Translations under genes and position numbers: made by a program
Notes under the pieces: model-generated
Databases searched by the model: none
The model's input: the letters and a program-made list of their open reading frames with translations, nothing else
Told to the model about the DNA's origin: nothing
NCBI RefSeq assembly: GCF_963668385.1
Contig: NZ_OY764327.1
Span: forward strand, 1,674,001-1,738,000
DNA length: 64,000 bases
Reading direction: 5' to 3'
Source of the DNA: an uncultured Carboxylicivirga sp.
Lineage (GTDB): Bacteria > Bacteroidota > Bacteroidia > Bacteroidales > Marinilabiliaceae
Part shown: positions 45,423 through 53,861 of the stretch, in pieces
How positions within the stretch are numbered: position 1 is the first letter of the stretch
How the letters are laid out: the number at the start of each line of letters is the position of its first letter

Positions 45423-46580
45423 CTAATTAATTTTTCTACCTTTCCTTTTCTTTCTCTTAGACTCTTCTTTATATTCAATACCACTTGTCACAGGGGATGA
45501 TGGTTCTATTATTAAAGAATTGAAATTGATTGAATTTAATGAAATATCATCTTTTATATCAATTGGTTGTTTTGGGGATTTATTCTCCTGGATTTGAATA
45601 GAATCAGATGAATACGGATTTTTGGTGCTATCAATAATCTTTTTAGTTACATCTCCAATATAGTCCATTTTACCTGTCTTTAATTGGGAATTAAGTTTTA
45701 ATAAATTTTTGTAAATATTTCCATTGTAATTATTTGCTTTCTCAGTGGCTTGGAGTGCCTTAATGTCCAATACCAAAATTGGTTTATTTTTCGAAATGCC
45801 ATATTGCATATATAAAGCTAATTTCTCAATTGCTTTTAATTTTTGGTTATTGTCAAGATCTGCATATTTAGTTTGGATAGTATTTGCAGATACGCTGGTT
45901 TTTATAGTTTGTGTTCTCTCATCAAGCGTTCCATTCTTTATCTTATTTCTATAAATGTATGTTTCGTTAATTGGTCTTCTATAGTTAAATTGGTTATCAA
46001 ACTGCTTCTCACAGTTATAAAAATACTCTGAACGATTAAATCCTCCTTTAATAACACCTTTTTTACTGTCTTTATGGTTGGTTTTATGACTGATTTTATT
46101 ACCTGACTTGGTCTTCCTTGATATTAAAAAATGAACATGAGTATGAAGGCCTGGTTTTATTTGTCCTTGTTTTGAACCTACTTTACCGTCGAAATACCTA
46201 TATTCTTCTATTTTTGCATACCAATTTATATCATTAGGACTAATATCTCTATTATATTGTTTCGCGTATAAAATAAATACTTCTCGCGTATAAGATTTAA
46301 TTTTATTAAAATCATTATTTATATGCCTAAGTTCCTCTTCGCTAAAATTAATAGATCCAGTAAAGAATTTTGGATCCGTTCTTCTTAAACCCTGTTTATT
46401 AATACTATCTATTGAATTGATTACATCTTGTGCAGTTATGTAATCTTGAGAACAGTTGTAGAAAAAATTTTTTTTAAACCCCTTGTTAGAGTCTTCTTTA
46501 AGTAAGTAGTTAACATATCTTGATGATGAATTCAAGTTTGCATTGTGGATCTGAGGTGTATCGAATTTAATTATAGGCAT
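45423..46580 (-). CDS. DUF5712-type relaxase/mobilization protein (MobB-like)
   Basis: 385 residues. KPGLHTHVHFLISRK places His146, His148 and His150 in an HUH-type metal site, as in relaxases; conserved tyrosines upstream (YVNYLLKED, VFILYAKQY) are candidates for the nicking residue. The C-terminal part is charged and ends in KRKKRKGRK. DUF5712 proteins are known from Bacteroidota mobilizable elements. It begins 1 bp after the upstream mobilization gene. It should nick the oriT and lead the strand into a helper conjugation pore. Confidence 0.82.
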   Translation of the reverse strand: MPIIKFDTPQIHNANLNSSSRYVNYLLKEDSNKGFKKNFFYNCSQDYITAQDVINSIDSINKQGLRRTDPKFFTGSINFSEEELRHINNDFNKIKSYTREVFILYAKQYNRDISPNDINWYAKIEEYRYFDGKVGSKQGQIKPGLHTHVHFLISRKTKSGNKISHKTNHKDSKKGVIKGGFNRSEYFYNCEKQFDNQFNYRRPINETYIYRNKIKNGTLDERTQTIKTSVSANTIQTKYADLDNNQKLKAIEKLALYMQYGISKNKPILVLDIKALQATEKANNYNGNIYKNLLKLNSQLKTGKMDYIGDVTKKIIDSTKNPYSSDSIQIQENKSPKQPIDIKDDISLNSINFNSLIIEPSSPVTSGIEYKEESKRKKRKGRKIN

Positions 46581-46581
46581 A

Positions 46582-47139
46582 TTAAAATCGGTTAAATAGA
46601 CTTTGATTTATATTCTCTCTATTATCAGATTTATTGATTGTAGAAAATAGATTTTCAATAAGCTTTTGGTGTTGTTCTTGTTTCTGAAGAATATCATTCA
46701 GTATTTTATCGATTTTTTTCAAATAGTTGTGATTACTGGCTTGACCTTTATGGATATATTCAACTCCATTTTTAAAATCCCTATTCATGTTTGCTTCTAT
46801 ATCTTTAATATCCTTACATGTTGGTATGTCTGATGTTTTTTCATCAAGCATCCTTTGTGTAATTATCAAATTATCTAGAATTGGTTGGAGTTTTTGCGAC
46901 TCAAAAACACGGAAAAACCGGAGTATCTCGTCATTCCTTTTTTCTAGGCGCTTAAATTGTTCTGCCGCACCAATGTTTTTATCTAGCGGATTCACTCCGC
47001 TGGTTCTTAAAAAGTTAACCGCAGCATTAATAAACTGCAAATTAGACACTCCAAACCTTTTAGATAGGGTTTTTAGTTGTTTGTAATGAACTTTTGAAAT
47101 ATTAATGGTTGTATTCAGATTATTTGAATTATTATTCAT
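46582..47139 (-). CDS. BfmA/BtgA-family mobilization accessory protein
   Basis: 185 residues from the ATG at 47139 (MNNNSNNLNTTINISKVHYK); an open frame 17 codons upstream is unlikely. The N-terminus (INISKVHYKQLKTLSKRFG, VSNLQFINAAVNFLRTSGV) is ribbon-helix-helix-like and typical for BfmA/BtgA proteins that bind oriT beside the relaxase; the second half is helical coiled coil. Same transcript as the DUF5712 relaxase gene. Confidence 0.85.
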   Translation of the reverse strand: MNNNSNNLNTTINISKVHYKQLKTLSKRFGVSNLQFINAAVNFLRTSGVNPLDKNIGAAEQFKRLEKRNDEILRFFRVFESQKLQPILDNLIITQRMLDEKTSDIPTCKDIKDIEANMNRDFKNGVEYIHKGQASNHNYLKKIDKILNDILQKQEQHQKLIENLFSTINKSDNRENINQSLFNRF

Positions 47140-47348
47140 AGTATTAAATTTTAAATTGATAATGAGTGTTTTACAGAGTAAATAATACACTCTTTAAAAA
47201 GTATAGTATATATTACATGAATTATGTAGTTGACTATCTATCTTTTACGAAGTGAAAGCCATTTCAGAATAAGACCTAGTCTCATTCCCTCTCGCTATTA
47301 GAATTCTTCTATCATATAAGTTGTATACACAGCCTCTTTCAAACATTG

Positions 47349-47710
47349 TCTAGAGAAAGTGAACTATTCGTCTTGCTATATATTTTTCATCTAGAAAAAG
47401 TGAACTGTGTTTTGTCCAGGCAGGTTAAATTCGACCAAAAAAAACGAAAAATAGAATATTTCTTTTCCCTTATGTCTTAACAATAATGTAAATCCACATT
47501 TGTTTATGAATACTAATTTTCTTTGATATGATTGTAGAAATGGATTGGAGATTGTTAGGGCTCATATCGCATTGAAATTCTATATATTACACAAGTTTTG
47601 CCTAGAATTTGAGAACCTATATCTAGAAAGTGACAACTGATTTCTAGAGAAACAGAACTTTTTACGCAAGAAATGATAACTATTCATTTTGACTTCTAGA
47701 AAAAGTGAAG
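47349..47710. repeat. Iteron array, putative replication origin
   Basis: A 17-bp motif with consensus TCTAGAAAAAGTGAACT occurs at 47349-47365, 47390-47406, 47622-47638 (diverged), 47643-47659 (diverged) and 47695-47710, with a weaker copy at 47601-47618. The copies are direct repeats located directly downstream of the rep gene in the 530-bp gap between rep and the mobilization genes. This is the arrangement of an iteron-controlled Rep_3 origin. The oriT is probably in the same gap (47140-47340) but no nick site could be identified. Confidence 0.7.
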
Positions 47711-47723
47711 ACGCAATAAGGTA

Positions 47724-48728
47724 TTAACCACTATTGAACTCATTTTGTAGCGCCTTCAACATATACTTCTTTTTTGCATTTGTTTCATAGATCTCCTTAG
47801 AATCAATTTTCTCTGATACCTCTTGAATTTTATTGTAGACCCTATGAAAATCTATTACATTCCGGATAATATTATGCACTGAAATTATTTCTTTCCCCGA
47901 AAATGAAAAAATATTATTCAGCATTTGGACGATTTGCTCTCTACGCACTTCTCCTTCCTTGATGATTCTATGATTAAGTATAACAAAATGTAATCTGCCA
48001 CCATTTCGATCCTTCATATAAAACGATTTATCACTGCAATTAAACCACAAATCAGCCATAGATTCTAACTCTTCCTGTACTTGTTTAAGAACATGATTTT
48101 TAATGTCACAATAGTCCTTATATTTATCTTCAAGCCCTAGTAGTTGCCGTAGCTCATTAATAGTCATATAAAACTCACCCTTCTTCTTCCAACTGCATAG
48201 AAGTTTATAAATTCTAGGAGTATATTTCTTTCTTGCATTCTGAACGACTTCATATACATACCTTGTAAAATGAATAGGACTATCGTATTTATTCCGTTCA
48301 ATTGATATAAGCATTTCTGCTACTCCTTTTTCGATTTCAATTGTTATAAAAGATGTTCTCTTTGCATTAGCATATAAGTTTGCTTTAAATAGTCCGGTAT
48401 ACCGTATCATATGACTACGCTTTACCTTATTGTAATATGGAATTTCAACAACAACACCAGCCAGTTCTTTTATCGCATCTTTTATTCTCCCATATTGCTG
48501 GGGTTTACCTATATGACTTAATGGAATGTTTAACTCGATAATGTCAGTGGAATTATCACTAAACAAATTCATCTGTGCTATTGGTACACCTTTAAGTTGT
48601 TCCTGAATGGGCTCCTGCATGTGAAAAATTACAGCATTAAATATTCTTTCTTGAATAAGGCTATAACCATACTTAGCTGATGCTATTCTATTCGGAACAT
48701 ACACGAATGTTGGATTATCAAACTTCAT
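47724..48728 (-). CDS. rep: Rep_3-family replication initiator
   Basis: 334 residues with two winged-helix domains. The N-terminal ILIQERIFNAVI-like segment (SLIQERIFNAVIFHMQEP), the IKELAGVVVEIPY region and the second domain with YTPRIYKLLCSWKKKGEFYM, then TINELRQLLGL, are typical of Rep_3/RepA initiators. It should bind the iterons at 47349-47710. Directly preceded by the HTH gene (3 bp). An initiator in an integrated element suggests replication after excision. Confidence 0.9.
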   Translation of the reverse strand: MKFDNPTFVYVPNRIASAKYGYSLIQERIFNAVIFHMQEPIQEQLKGVPIAQMNLFSDNSTDIIELNIPLSHIGKPQQYGRIKDAIKELAGVVVEIPYYNKVKRSHMIRYTGLFKANLYANAKRTSFITIEIEKGVAEMLISIERNKYDSPIHFTRYVYEVVQNARKKYTPRIYKLLCSWKKKGEFYMTINELRQLLGLEDKYKDYCDIKNHVLKQVQEELESMADLWFNCSDKSFYMKDRNGGRLHFVILNHRIIKEGEVRREQIVQMLNNIFSFSGKEIISVHNIIRNVIDFHRVYNKIQEVSEKIDSKEIYETNAKKKYMLKALQNEFNSG

Positions 48729-48731
48729 AAA

Positions 48732-49010
48732 TTAAGCCTTTTCAGAATTTGTAATAGCTTTTAACACTTCTGATCTAAGGTAAAAGACCGACCCGGAAAC
48801 AACGTGACGCTTCAGTATTCCCCGTTCAGACCATGCAATAACCGTTTGTCTACTTTTCTTGATCCAAGAGCATACATCCTTTTCAAGCATTATTTCTTCA
48901 CTTGAATTATCTAAGTCTACCTCTTTTAGTACATCTTGAAAGGCTGACTTTACTCCATCAGAAATCATTTTCTTTAATTGCGTACTATTAAGTACAATCA
49001 TTTCTTCCAT
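48732..49010 (-). CDS. Helix-turn-helix (excisionase-like) protein
   Basis: 92 residues. The C-terminal half (LEKDVCSWIKKSRQTVIAWS, ERGILKRHVVSGSVFYLR) is a MerR/excisionase-type winged helix as in the helix_turn_helix_17 group, often found before rep or int genes in Bacteroidota elements. In operon with rep. Twin palindromes lie 67-100 bp upstream. Likely regulates rep, or acts as excision factor. Confidence 0.82.
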   Translation of the reverse strand: MEEMIVLNSTQLKKMISDGVKSAFQDVLKEVDLDNSSEEIMLEKDVCSWIKKSRQTVIAWSERGILKRHVVSGSVFYLRSEVLKAITNSEKA

Positions 49011-49076
49011 ATTGAAATATTGTTAAATGTTATCAACTGGTTGCAAGATGGATAGAATGATTTAGCTGTATTTTCT

Positions 49077-49110
49077 TTTCAGTACTGAAAGCACTATTTC
49101 AGTACTGAAA
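49077..49110. promoter_or_regulatory. Twin palindromic operators
   Basis: Two perfect 14-bp palindromes TTTCAGTACTGAAA (49077-49090 and 49097-49110), with a 20-bp centre-to-centre distance, i.e. two helical turns on the same face. They are upstream of the HTH-rep operon and are probable binding sites of a dimeric repressor, perhaps the HTH protein. Confidence 0.65.
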
Positions 49111-49147
49111 AATTGTATATTGTTCAAGAACAGCCACATAGGCAAAT

Positions 49148-49187
49148 AAAAAATGGCAATATTTTTTAAAAATATTGCCATTTTTTT
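49148..49187 (-). terminator. Rho-independent terminator
   Basis: A long stem, arms 49148-49167 and 49168-49187 centred on ATGGCAATATT/AATATTGCCAT, is flanked by A and T runs. It lies just after the stop of the membrane-protein gene at 49203-49979. Confidence 0.75.
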
Positions 49188-49202
49188 AACTGATAAACTT
49201 CT

Positions 49203-49979
49203 CTAGTTCGGATTATATGTTTTTTTGGCTATAACTTTGATTTCTTTAGCATAATTAATTAGTAATTCTGAAGTCTCATCTAGACGTTTTTGAACTTTCT
49301 CATACCCTTTAACTTTCTCAGAATTTCCATCAATTTTAGTCACTTTATTAAGAATAGTACCATAATTAGCGATATGATCATCTCCTGTACCTAAAATTGT
49401 TGCAAAAAAGTATCCATGATCACTTTTAGCAGTTGAGAGATTCAACATTTTTCCTGCCATCCAATGAAATGCAATCATATGAGTTTCTTTGTCCTTCTTT
49501 TCGAGCTGACAAAGAGATTCATTATAGTGTTCTTCATAATATGCCTTTGCTAAAATCCTTTTTGCTGATTCTCCTCTTGAGTTGGATTTAACCATATCAA
49601 ATAAATCATCAGCATTTAATAGTTCGTTGGCCAAATATGTTTTTTTTAAAGCTTCAAGCCTTAAGCTTAGTCGTATTATATTATAAATCGAATAGTTCTT
49701 AAATTTCCATAAATAAATAGCCATAAATATCAGGAATGTAGCCAAAGGTATTATATATGAGATCTCATCCTTTAGTTCAATGAATTGTATAATAATCTGA
49801 AGTTGAAGGAATAATACAATAGCACTAATAATTAAATAACCAAAATAATTGAACTTCATTACAGTGAAGGTGTAGAACAAGGCCTCGACTGGCTTGGTGT
49901 TAGTATCAATATTAACACATTTATGAAAAAAACGTTTTTTGAATTCTTTAATCAGATTGTCATAATTAAACAGTGTCAT
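49203..49979 (-). CDS. Hypothetical membrane protein with two N-terminal TM helices
   Basis: 258 residues. Two membrane helices (YFGYLIISAIVLFLQLQIII and ISYIIPLATFLIFMAIYLW) are followed by a 150-residue helical cytoplasmic domain (SIYNIIRLSLRLEALKKTYL, RLDETSELLINYAKEIKVIA). Two-TM plus cytoplasmic helical domain resembles SLATT-like pore effectors in outline only; no family is recognised. Last gene of the element before the right attachment site. Confidence 0.55.
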   Translation of the reverse strand: MTLFNYDNLIKEFKKRFFHKCVNIDTNTKPVEALFYTFTVMKFNYFGYLIISAIVLFLQLQIIIQFIELKDEISYIIPLATFLIFMAIYLWKFKNYSIYNIIRLSLRLEALKKTYLANELLNADDLFDMVKSNSRGESAKRILAKAYYEEHYNESLCQLEKKDKETHMIAFHWMAGKMLNLSTAKSDHGYFFATILGTGDDHIANYGTILNKVTKIDGNSEKVKGYEKVQKRLDETSELLINYAKEIKVIAKKTYNPN

Positions 49980-50086
49980 CTTACATTTACTTTAAGTTAT
50001 TTTAATAATGTAAAAAGGAGTCAAAGTAAGTAAAAGATGAGGAATTTACCGAAGAAATGCCCACGATTAGGCCCCTAAAAAACAAA

Positions 50087-50109
50087 AGCCCCTTGATTAT
50101 CAAGGGGCT
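50087..50109 (-). terminator. Terminator of tRNA-Leu brought by the element
   Basis: An 11-bp perfect stem AGCCCCTTGAT/ATCAAGGGGCT with a one-base loop, followed on the minus strand by TTTTGTTTTTT. It sits 13 bp from the right attachment repeat, inside the element, and replaces the original tRNA terminator now at 25284-25314. Confidence 0.85.
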
Positions 50110-50122
50110 TACGTTTTGCTAT

Positions 50123-50139
50123 GTACCCAGAGCCGGGAT
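50123..50139. other. attR: right attachment repeat within tRNA-Leu
   Basis: The same 17 bp as at 25320-25336. It covers the 3' acceptor strand, the discriminator and the 3' side of the T-arm of tRNA-Leu, so integration keeps the tRNA functional. Confidence 0.9.
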
Positions 50140-50207
50140 CGAACCGGCACGATATTGCTATCACTGGTGTTTGAGACCAGCGCGTCTACCAATTCCGCCA
50201 TCTGGGC
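50124..50207 (-). tRNA. tRNA-Leu (CAA)
   Basis: 84 nt without encoded CCA. Acceptor GCCCAGA pairs with TCTGGGT (one G-U), the anticodon arm is CTGGT-CTCAAAC-ACCAG giving CAA at positions 34-36, there is a class II variable arm and the T-loop GGTTCGATCC. It decodes UUG. Its 3' end is the integration site. Confidence 0.96.
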
Positions 50208-50240
50208 AACATTCTAAAGAGCTTTTCGCTTTAGCGGTTG

Positions 50241-50270
50241 CAAAGATAATTCAAGATTTTATTTCTGCAA
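50241..50270 (-). promoter_or_regulatory. Promoter of tRNA-Leu
   Basis: On the minus strand TTG (50270-50268) is followed after 19 bp by TATCTTTG (50248-50241), matching the Bacteroidota promoter TTG-N19-TAnnTTTG. Transcription would start about 28 bp before the tRNA 5' end. Confidence 0.7.
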
Positions 50271-50308
50271 ACAAAAGCTTTAAAATGTTTGATGTTTTTT
50301 CAATGAAT

Positions 50309-51697
50309 TTATGCGATAGCATTTTTGTTATCAATCCATTTGGTTACTTTTCCATAGATTATCAGTGATATAGCCGAGACAGAAGCAATGCCTACAAATA
50401 CAAACCAAATATAGTGTGCATGATCGTAAGCTGTTAATTTTTCAGTTTCGCTTAACAGATCCGGATCAGGGCAGTATTTTTCCAATAGCAAACCTGATAA
50501 TCCAAAACCTAAGATAGATGAAATAAAGGAGTGAAGGTGACTAAAACCTAAGTACAATCCTTCTTCGCCTTTAGGTGCCTGAATCGAAAAGTACTCTAAG
50601 AATCTTGGTGAGATAAACGATTCAGCTAGGCCCTGAAATGCAATTCCTACAATCATCATAAAAGCCACAGGATGCATATGTATAAAGCCAAGGTTGATTG
50701 AATCTGTGTCAATCATATTACCAGCCGCCATTGCAAAGGCCGAAACGGGCATGATAAACATACCAATTGTCATAGAAAACAATGCACTTTTTCTTTTAAA
50801 CAAAGATGTGATAAAACCAACAGTAGTAAATACAATTAATGGATTAACGTTGGCATACCAAGAGGGACTGGCACTTTCGCCTGCCATGCGAAGAACATAT
50901 TTAGGCATGGTTGCATAAAGCTGGTGCTGAACCATCCAAAAGCCAGTAATAATTAGAATTAGAATAATCAATCGAGCATTACAAACAACTCTGATTAATG
51001 CATTCCATATTTCTTTAATTGATTTGCCTTGTCCTTTGGTTACCGAAGGACGGAAAAAGAAGATCACTGCAAACAGTGCAAGTAATGTCATATCTGCAGA
51101 AAAGAAACTAATGTTTATCAAACCAACATTACCCATGGCTTCGCGCAAGGGTTTAACCAATGTTTTACCAGAAAATGCTCCAATATTCACAATCGTATAA
51201 AATACCGAAAAACCGGTGGCTCGATTGGCTTCGTCGGTTTCTTTGGCAACAGTACCTGTAATAACCGATTTAATAAAACTACCTCCAATAATAATTAAAG
51301 CCATTATTGGAATGATGATGTATTTTTCATTGGCTTCGCGTAAACCGGTAAACTCAGTTGTATATCCATATTTAGCTAAACCAGCTGATTCTAATAAGGT
51401 AGGGAACATTCCAAGACCAAAGTACCCGACAGATAGGAATCCAAAAGCAACGATTAACGATTTTTTGAATCCTATTTTATCTGCGTAAGCGCCTGTAAAT
51501 GTTGGAAGAAAATACAACAAGGCACTAAATGTTCCGGATATGGCAGCAGCCTGAATATCAGTAAAAGCAAGAATACGGGAAAGGTAAAGAGTAATAACAA
51601 TAAATACTCCATAATAAGCTGCTCTTTCGAGTAACTCAGCAAAGTTTGCTACCCAAAAAGCACGGGTAAATCGTTTGAAAATACCGGTGTTTTTCAT
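50309..51697 (-). CDS. POT/PTR2-family MFS transporter
   Basis: 462 residues with about 12 membrane helices. The first helix has ELLERAAYYG, the ExxERxxYYG signature of proton-coupled oligopeptide transporters. Other helices (ALLYFLPTFTGAYADKIGFK) show the MFS inter-helix motif. Likely imports small peptides with protons. Monocistronic next to tRNA-Leu; gene end lies 40 bp from the tRNA promoter. Confidence 0.85.
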   Translation of the reverse strand: MKNTGIFKRFTRAFWVANFAELLERAAYYGVFIVITLYLSRILAFTDIQAAAISGTFSALLYFLPTFTGAYADKIGFKKSLIVAFGFLSVGYFGLGMFPTLLESAGLAKYGYTTEFTGLREANEKYIIIPIMALIIIGGSFIKSVITGTVAKETDEANRATGFSVFYTIVNIGAFSGKTLVKPLREAMGNVGLINISFFSADMTLLALFAVIFFFRPSVTKGQGKSIKEIWNALIRVVCNARLIILILIITGFWMVQHQLYATMPKYVLRMAGESASPSWYANVNPLIVFTTVGFITSLFKRKSALFSMTIGMFIMPVSAFAMAAGNMIDTDSINLGFIHMHPVAFMMIVGIAFQGLAESFISPRFLEYFSIQAPKGEEGLYLGFSHLHSFISSILGFGLSGLLLEKYCPDPDLLSETEKLTAYDHAHYIWFVFVGIASVSAISLIIYGKVTKWIDNKNAIA

Positions 51698-51816
51698 TTT
51701 ATAGTTGTTAATAGTTTATAAAGTGCACGAAGATAAGTACTTTAAGTATTTTATAAACTGATAAATGTTGGCAATTCTAACGATAACAGTAATAGCGCTG
51801 CAATGTAATTTTGTGT

Positions 51817-51824
51817 TATTTTTG
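51817..51824 (+). promoter_or_regulatory. Possible -7 box of recO
   Basis: TATTTTTG fits TAnnTTTG and ends 6 bp before the recO ATG, so the mRNA would be nearly leaderless. No well-spaced -33 box. Confidence 0.35.
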
Positions 51825-51829
51825 CATCA

Positions 51830-52561
51830 ATGATAGTCAATACAAAAGGAATCGTATTAGATCATATTAAGTATAAAGAAAGTAGTATAATCGTTAATAT
51901 TTATACTCAGATGTTTGGTCGGCAATCGTACGTGGTTAATCGTGTACGTTCAACTAAAAATAAGGGAAACACAGTTTTACTACAACCTCTAAGCTTAATT
52001 GATATGCAGGTTTATCATCGACCTAAGGCTGATTTACAGCGAATCAAAGAGTTTAAGTTGTTACATCCTCTTTCAAGTATTCCTTTTGATCAGACCAAAC
52101 GGGCTATTGCTTTTTTTCTTACCGAAATAATGTCGAAGGTTTTACGCGAGGAGGAAGCTAACGTCGATTTGTTTAAATTCATCTTTCATGGGATCGAAGT
52201 TTTTGACACGGGTACAGACGGAGCTTACAACTTTCATTTGTTTTTTCTGTTTCATTTGAGCCGTTTTTTAGGATTTGGTCCAAGGCACAACGAAGATAAT
52301 GATGCAGTGTTCGACTTGTTAAACGGTCGTTTTGTTTCTTATGAACCAACGCATGGGTATTTTATCAAAGGCATGGTGATGAATCAGTTTCAGAAATTAT
52401 TTCAATTGGATATTAATGCACTTGGCGAATTAAGGATGAATGCCGAAACCAGAAGTGAATTACTGGAAGTATTGTTACGCTATTACGAATTACAGTTGGA
52501 AGGCTTAGGAACCATTAAATCATTCGAGATATTACAAACCTTGTTTCGAACCGAAAACTAG
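51830..52561 (+). CDS. recO: DNA repair protein RecO
   Basis: 243 residues. The N-terminal OB-fold (IVNTKGIVLDHIKYKESSII, VNIYTQMFGRQSYVV) and the LLQPLSLIDMQVYHRPKADL stretch are typical of RecO in Bacteroidota. The usual four zinc cysteines of the C-terminal domain are absent, as is common in this phylum. RecO loads RecA on SSB-coated DNA with RecR. Single gene, normal length. Confidence 0.93.
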   Translation: MIVNTKGIVLDHIKYKESSIIVNIYTQMFGRQSYVVNRVRSTKNKGNTVLLQPLSLIDMQVYHRPKADLQRIKEFKLLHPLSSIPFDQTKRAIAFFLTEIMSKVLREEEANVDLFKFIFHGIEVFDTGTDGAYNFHLFFLFHLSRFLGFGPRHNEDNDAVFDLLNGRFVSYEPTHGYFIKGMVMNQFQKLFQLDINALGELRMNAETRSELLEVLLRYYELQLEGLGTIKSFEILQTLFRTEN

Positions 52562-52714
52562 GTGTGCTAGGCTATGTGGCATTTTTTTTGGTCAAAAAAT
52601 ATGATAGGTTGATAATCAAATTCAATGCAAAAAGCATATTAACTCGCATTTTATCGGTAGTTTCTTTACATTTAATCAATAAATAAAACAGAGATAATTC
52701 TCGGCACTCAAATT

Positions 52715-53857
52715 ATGCATATTAGTACCAAATATCAAAACTTGAAGTCTAACTTCTCATCTACAATTGCGCCCCTTATTAGCGAATATAATGCCATTAA
52801 TCTGGCAGATGGATATACGGGGTTTCATTGTAACTCTAAATTAATTGGTTTGGTTGAAAAACATTTACGCGAAGGCTTAAATAAAATTGCTCCTTTTCAA
52901 GGGGAGATGGCTTTGCGTAAAAAAGTAGCAATGAAAACAGAGGAGCTGTATGGACGTATTTACCAACCTCAAACAGAAGTAACCATAACGGCTGGTGTAC
53001 AACAAGCTATGTTTACGGCCATTTCGGCTTTGGTAAAAGAAGGAGATGAGGTTATAGTATTTGAGCCTGCTAACGAATATTGTGTTCCGGCTATACAAAT
53101 GAATGGAGCTCAGCCTGTTTATGTACCCATGAAGGAGCCTGATTTTCATATCGATTGGGAGCAGGTACAAATGATGATTAATTCCAAAACGCGCATGATT
53201 ATTATTAATTCTCCTCATAATCCAACCGGTTGGGTGATGAAAGAGATTGATATATTGCGCCTTCAACGTATGGTGAATGGAACTAAAATAGTCATCTTGA
53301 GTGATGAAACTTTCGAGCACATCGTGTTTGATGAAGAATCGCACCAGAGTGTTGCTCTCTATCCCATTTTGGCTGAGCGAAGTTTGATTATCGCTTCTTT
53401 TGGTGAAAGTTACCATGTTACCGGATGGCAAATAGGTTTTTGTTTGGGCCCCGAAGAATTAATGCGCGAATTTAGAAAAGTGCATCAGGTAATGATGCAA
53501 AGTGTTAATTCTCCTTTTCAATTGGCATTGGCCGATTTTATAGATGAGAAAGAAGAATATTTGGGTCTTCGCGATTTTTATCAACAGCGACGTATTTTTT
53601 TTCTTGAGTTGATGGAAGAAACCCGTTTTAAACCCATCGTTTCTCAAGGTACCTTTTTTCAATTATTCGATTTTTCAGAAGTATCGGACGAAGCTGATAA
53701 AGACTTTGCAATTCGTTTGATAAAAGAGTTTGGTGTAGCAGTAATGCCAATCAGTGCTTTTATGCACGAGCGATCAAAACGTCAGGTCATTCGAATGAAT
53801 TACGCTCAACCTGATGAAATATTAATTGAAGCCACCAATCGTTTAAAGCAATTGTAA
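52715..53857 (+). CDS. Aminotransferase-fold protein lacking the PLP lysine
   Basis: 380 residues, fold type I aminotransferase of the kynurenine/methionine aminotransferase group (YbdL-like). SPHNPTGW (Asn169), SDETFEH (Asp197) and RMNYAQP (substrate Arg) are present. The PLP lysine motif SFGKTYxxTGWKxG is here SFGESYHVTGWQIG: Glu231 (GAA at 53405-53407) takes the lysine position. The Tyr of SDExYEH is Phe200, and the PAYDSY stretch is PANEYC. The gene is intact, so this is a divergent paralogue, probably not a transaminase. It might bind PLP or a ligand for regulation, or catalyse lysine-free chemistry. Monocistronic. Confidence 0.85.
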   Translation: MHISTKYQNLKSNFSSTIAPLISEYNAINLADGYTGFHCNSKLIGLVEKHLREGLNKIAPFQGEMALRKKVAMKTEELYGRIYQPQTEVTITAGVQQAMFTAISALVKEGDEVIVFEPANEYCVPAIQMNGAQPVYVPMKEPDFHIDWEQVQMMINSKTRMIIINSPHNPTGWVMKEIDILRLQRMVNGTKIVILSDETFEHIVFDEESHQSVALYPILAERSLIIASFGESYHVTGWQIGFCLGPEELMREFRKVHQVMMQSVNSPFQLALADFIDEKEEYLGLRDFYQQRRIFFLELMEETRFKPIVSQGTFFQLFDFSEVSDEADKDFAIRLIKEFGVAVMPISAFMHERSKRQVIRMNYAQPDEILIEATNRLKQL

Positions 53858-53861
53858 AATA

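Larger units (their letters stand above)
25320..50139. mobile_element. 24.8-kb integrative mobilizable element in tRNA-Leu
   Basis: Bounded by the 17-bp direct repeat, with the tyrosine recombinase at the left end and the intact tRNA-Leu(CAA) at the right. The backbone has DUF5712 relaxase, BfmA/BtgA protein, iterons, Rep_3 initiator and an HTH protein. No Tra/T4SS genes are seen, so it would need a helper element for transfer. NBU1 of Bacteroides is known to use the 3' end of a Leu-tRNA gene in the same way. Cargo between about 27 and 45 kb is AT-rich and mostly of unknown function, with an IS21-family insertion. Confidence 0.9.

Noticed and set aside
47349..47710. Repeat array as a CRISPR candidate
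   Set aside because: Only 17-bp copies, unequal spacing, no cas genes; position next to rep fits iterons.
25320..50139. Element as a self-transmissible ICE
   Set aside because: No TraG/VirB4/VirD4 or pore genes are found; only relaxase, accessory mobilization and replication genes.
50057..50368. 103-codon open frame on the plus strand over the tRNA-Leu
   Set aside because: It runs through the tRNA gene and attachment site in reverse orientation; composition is not protein-like.
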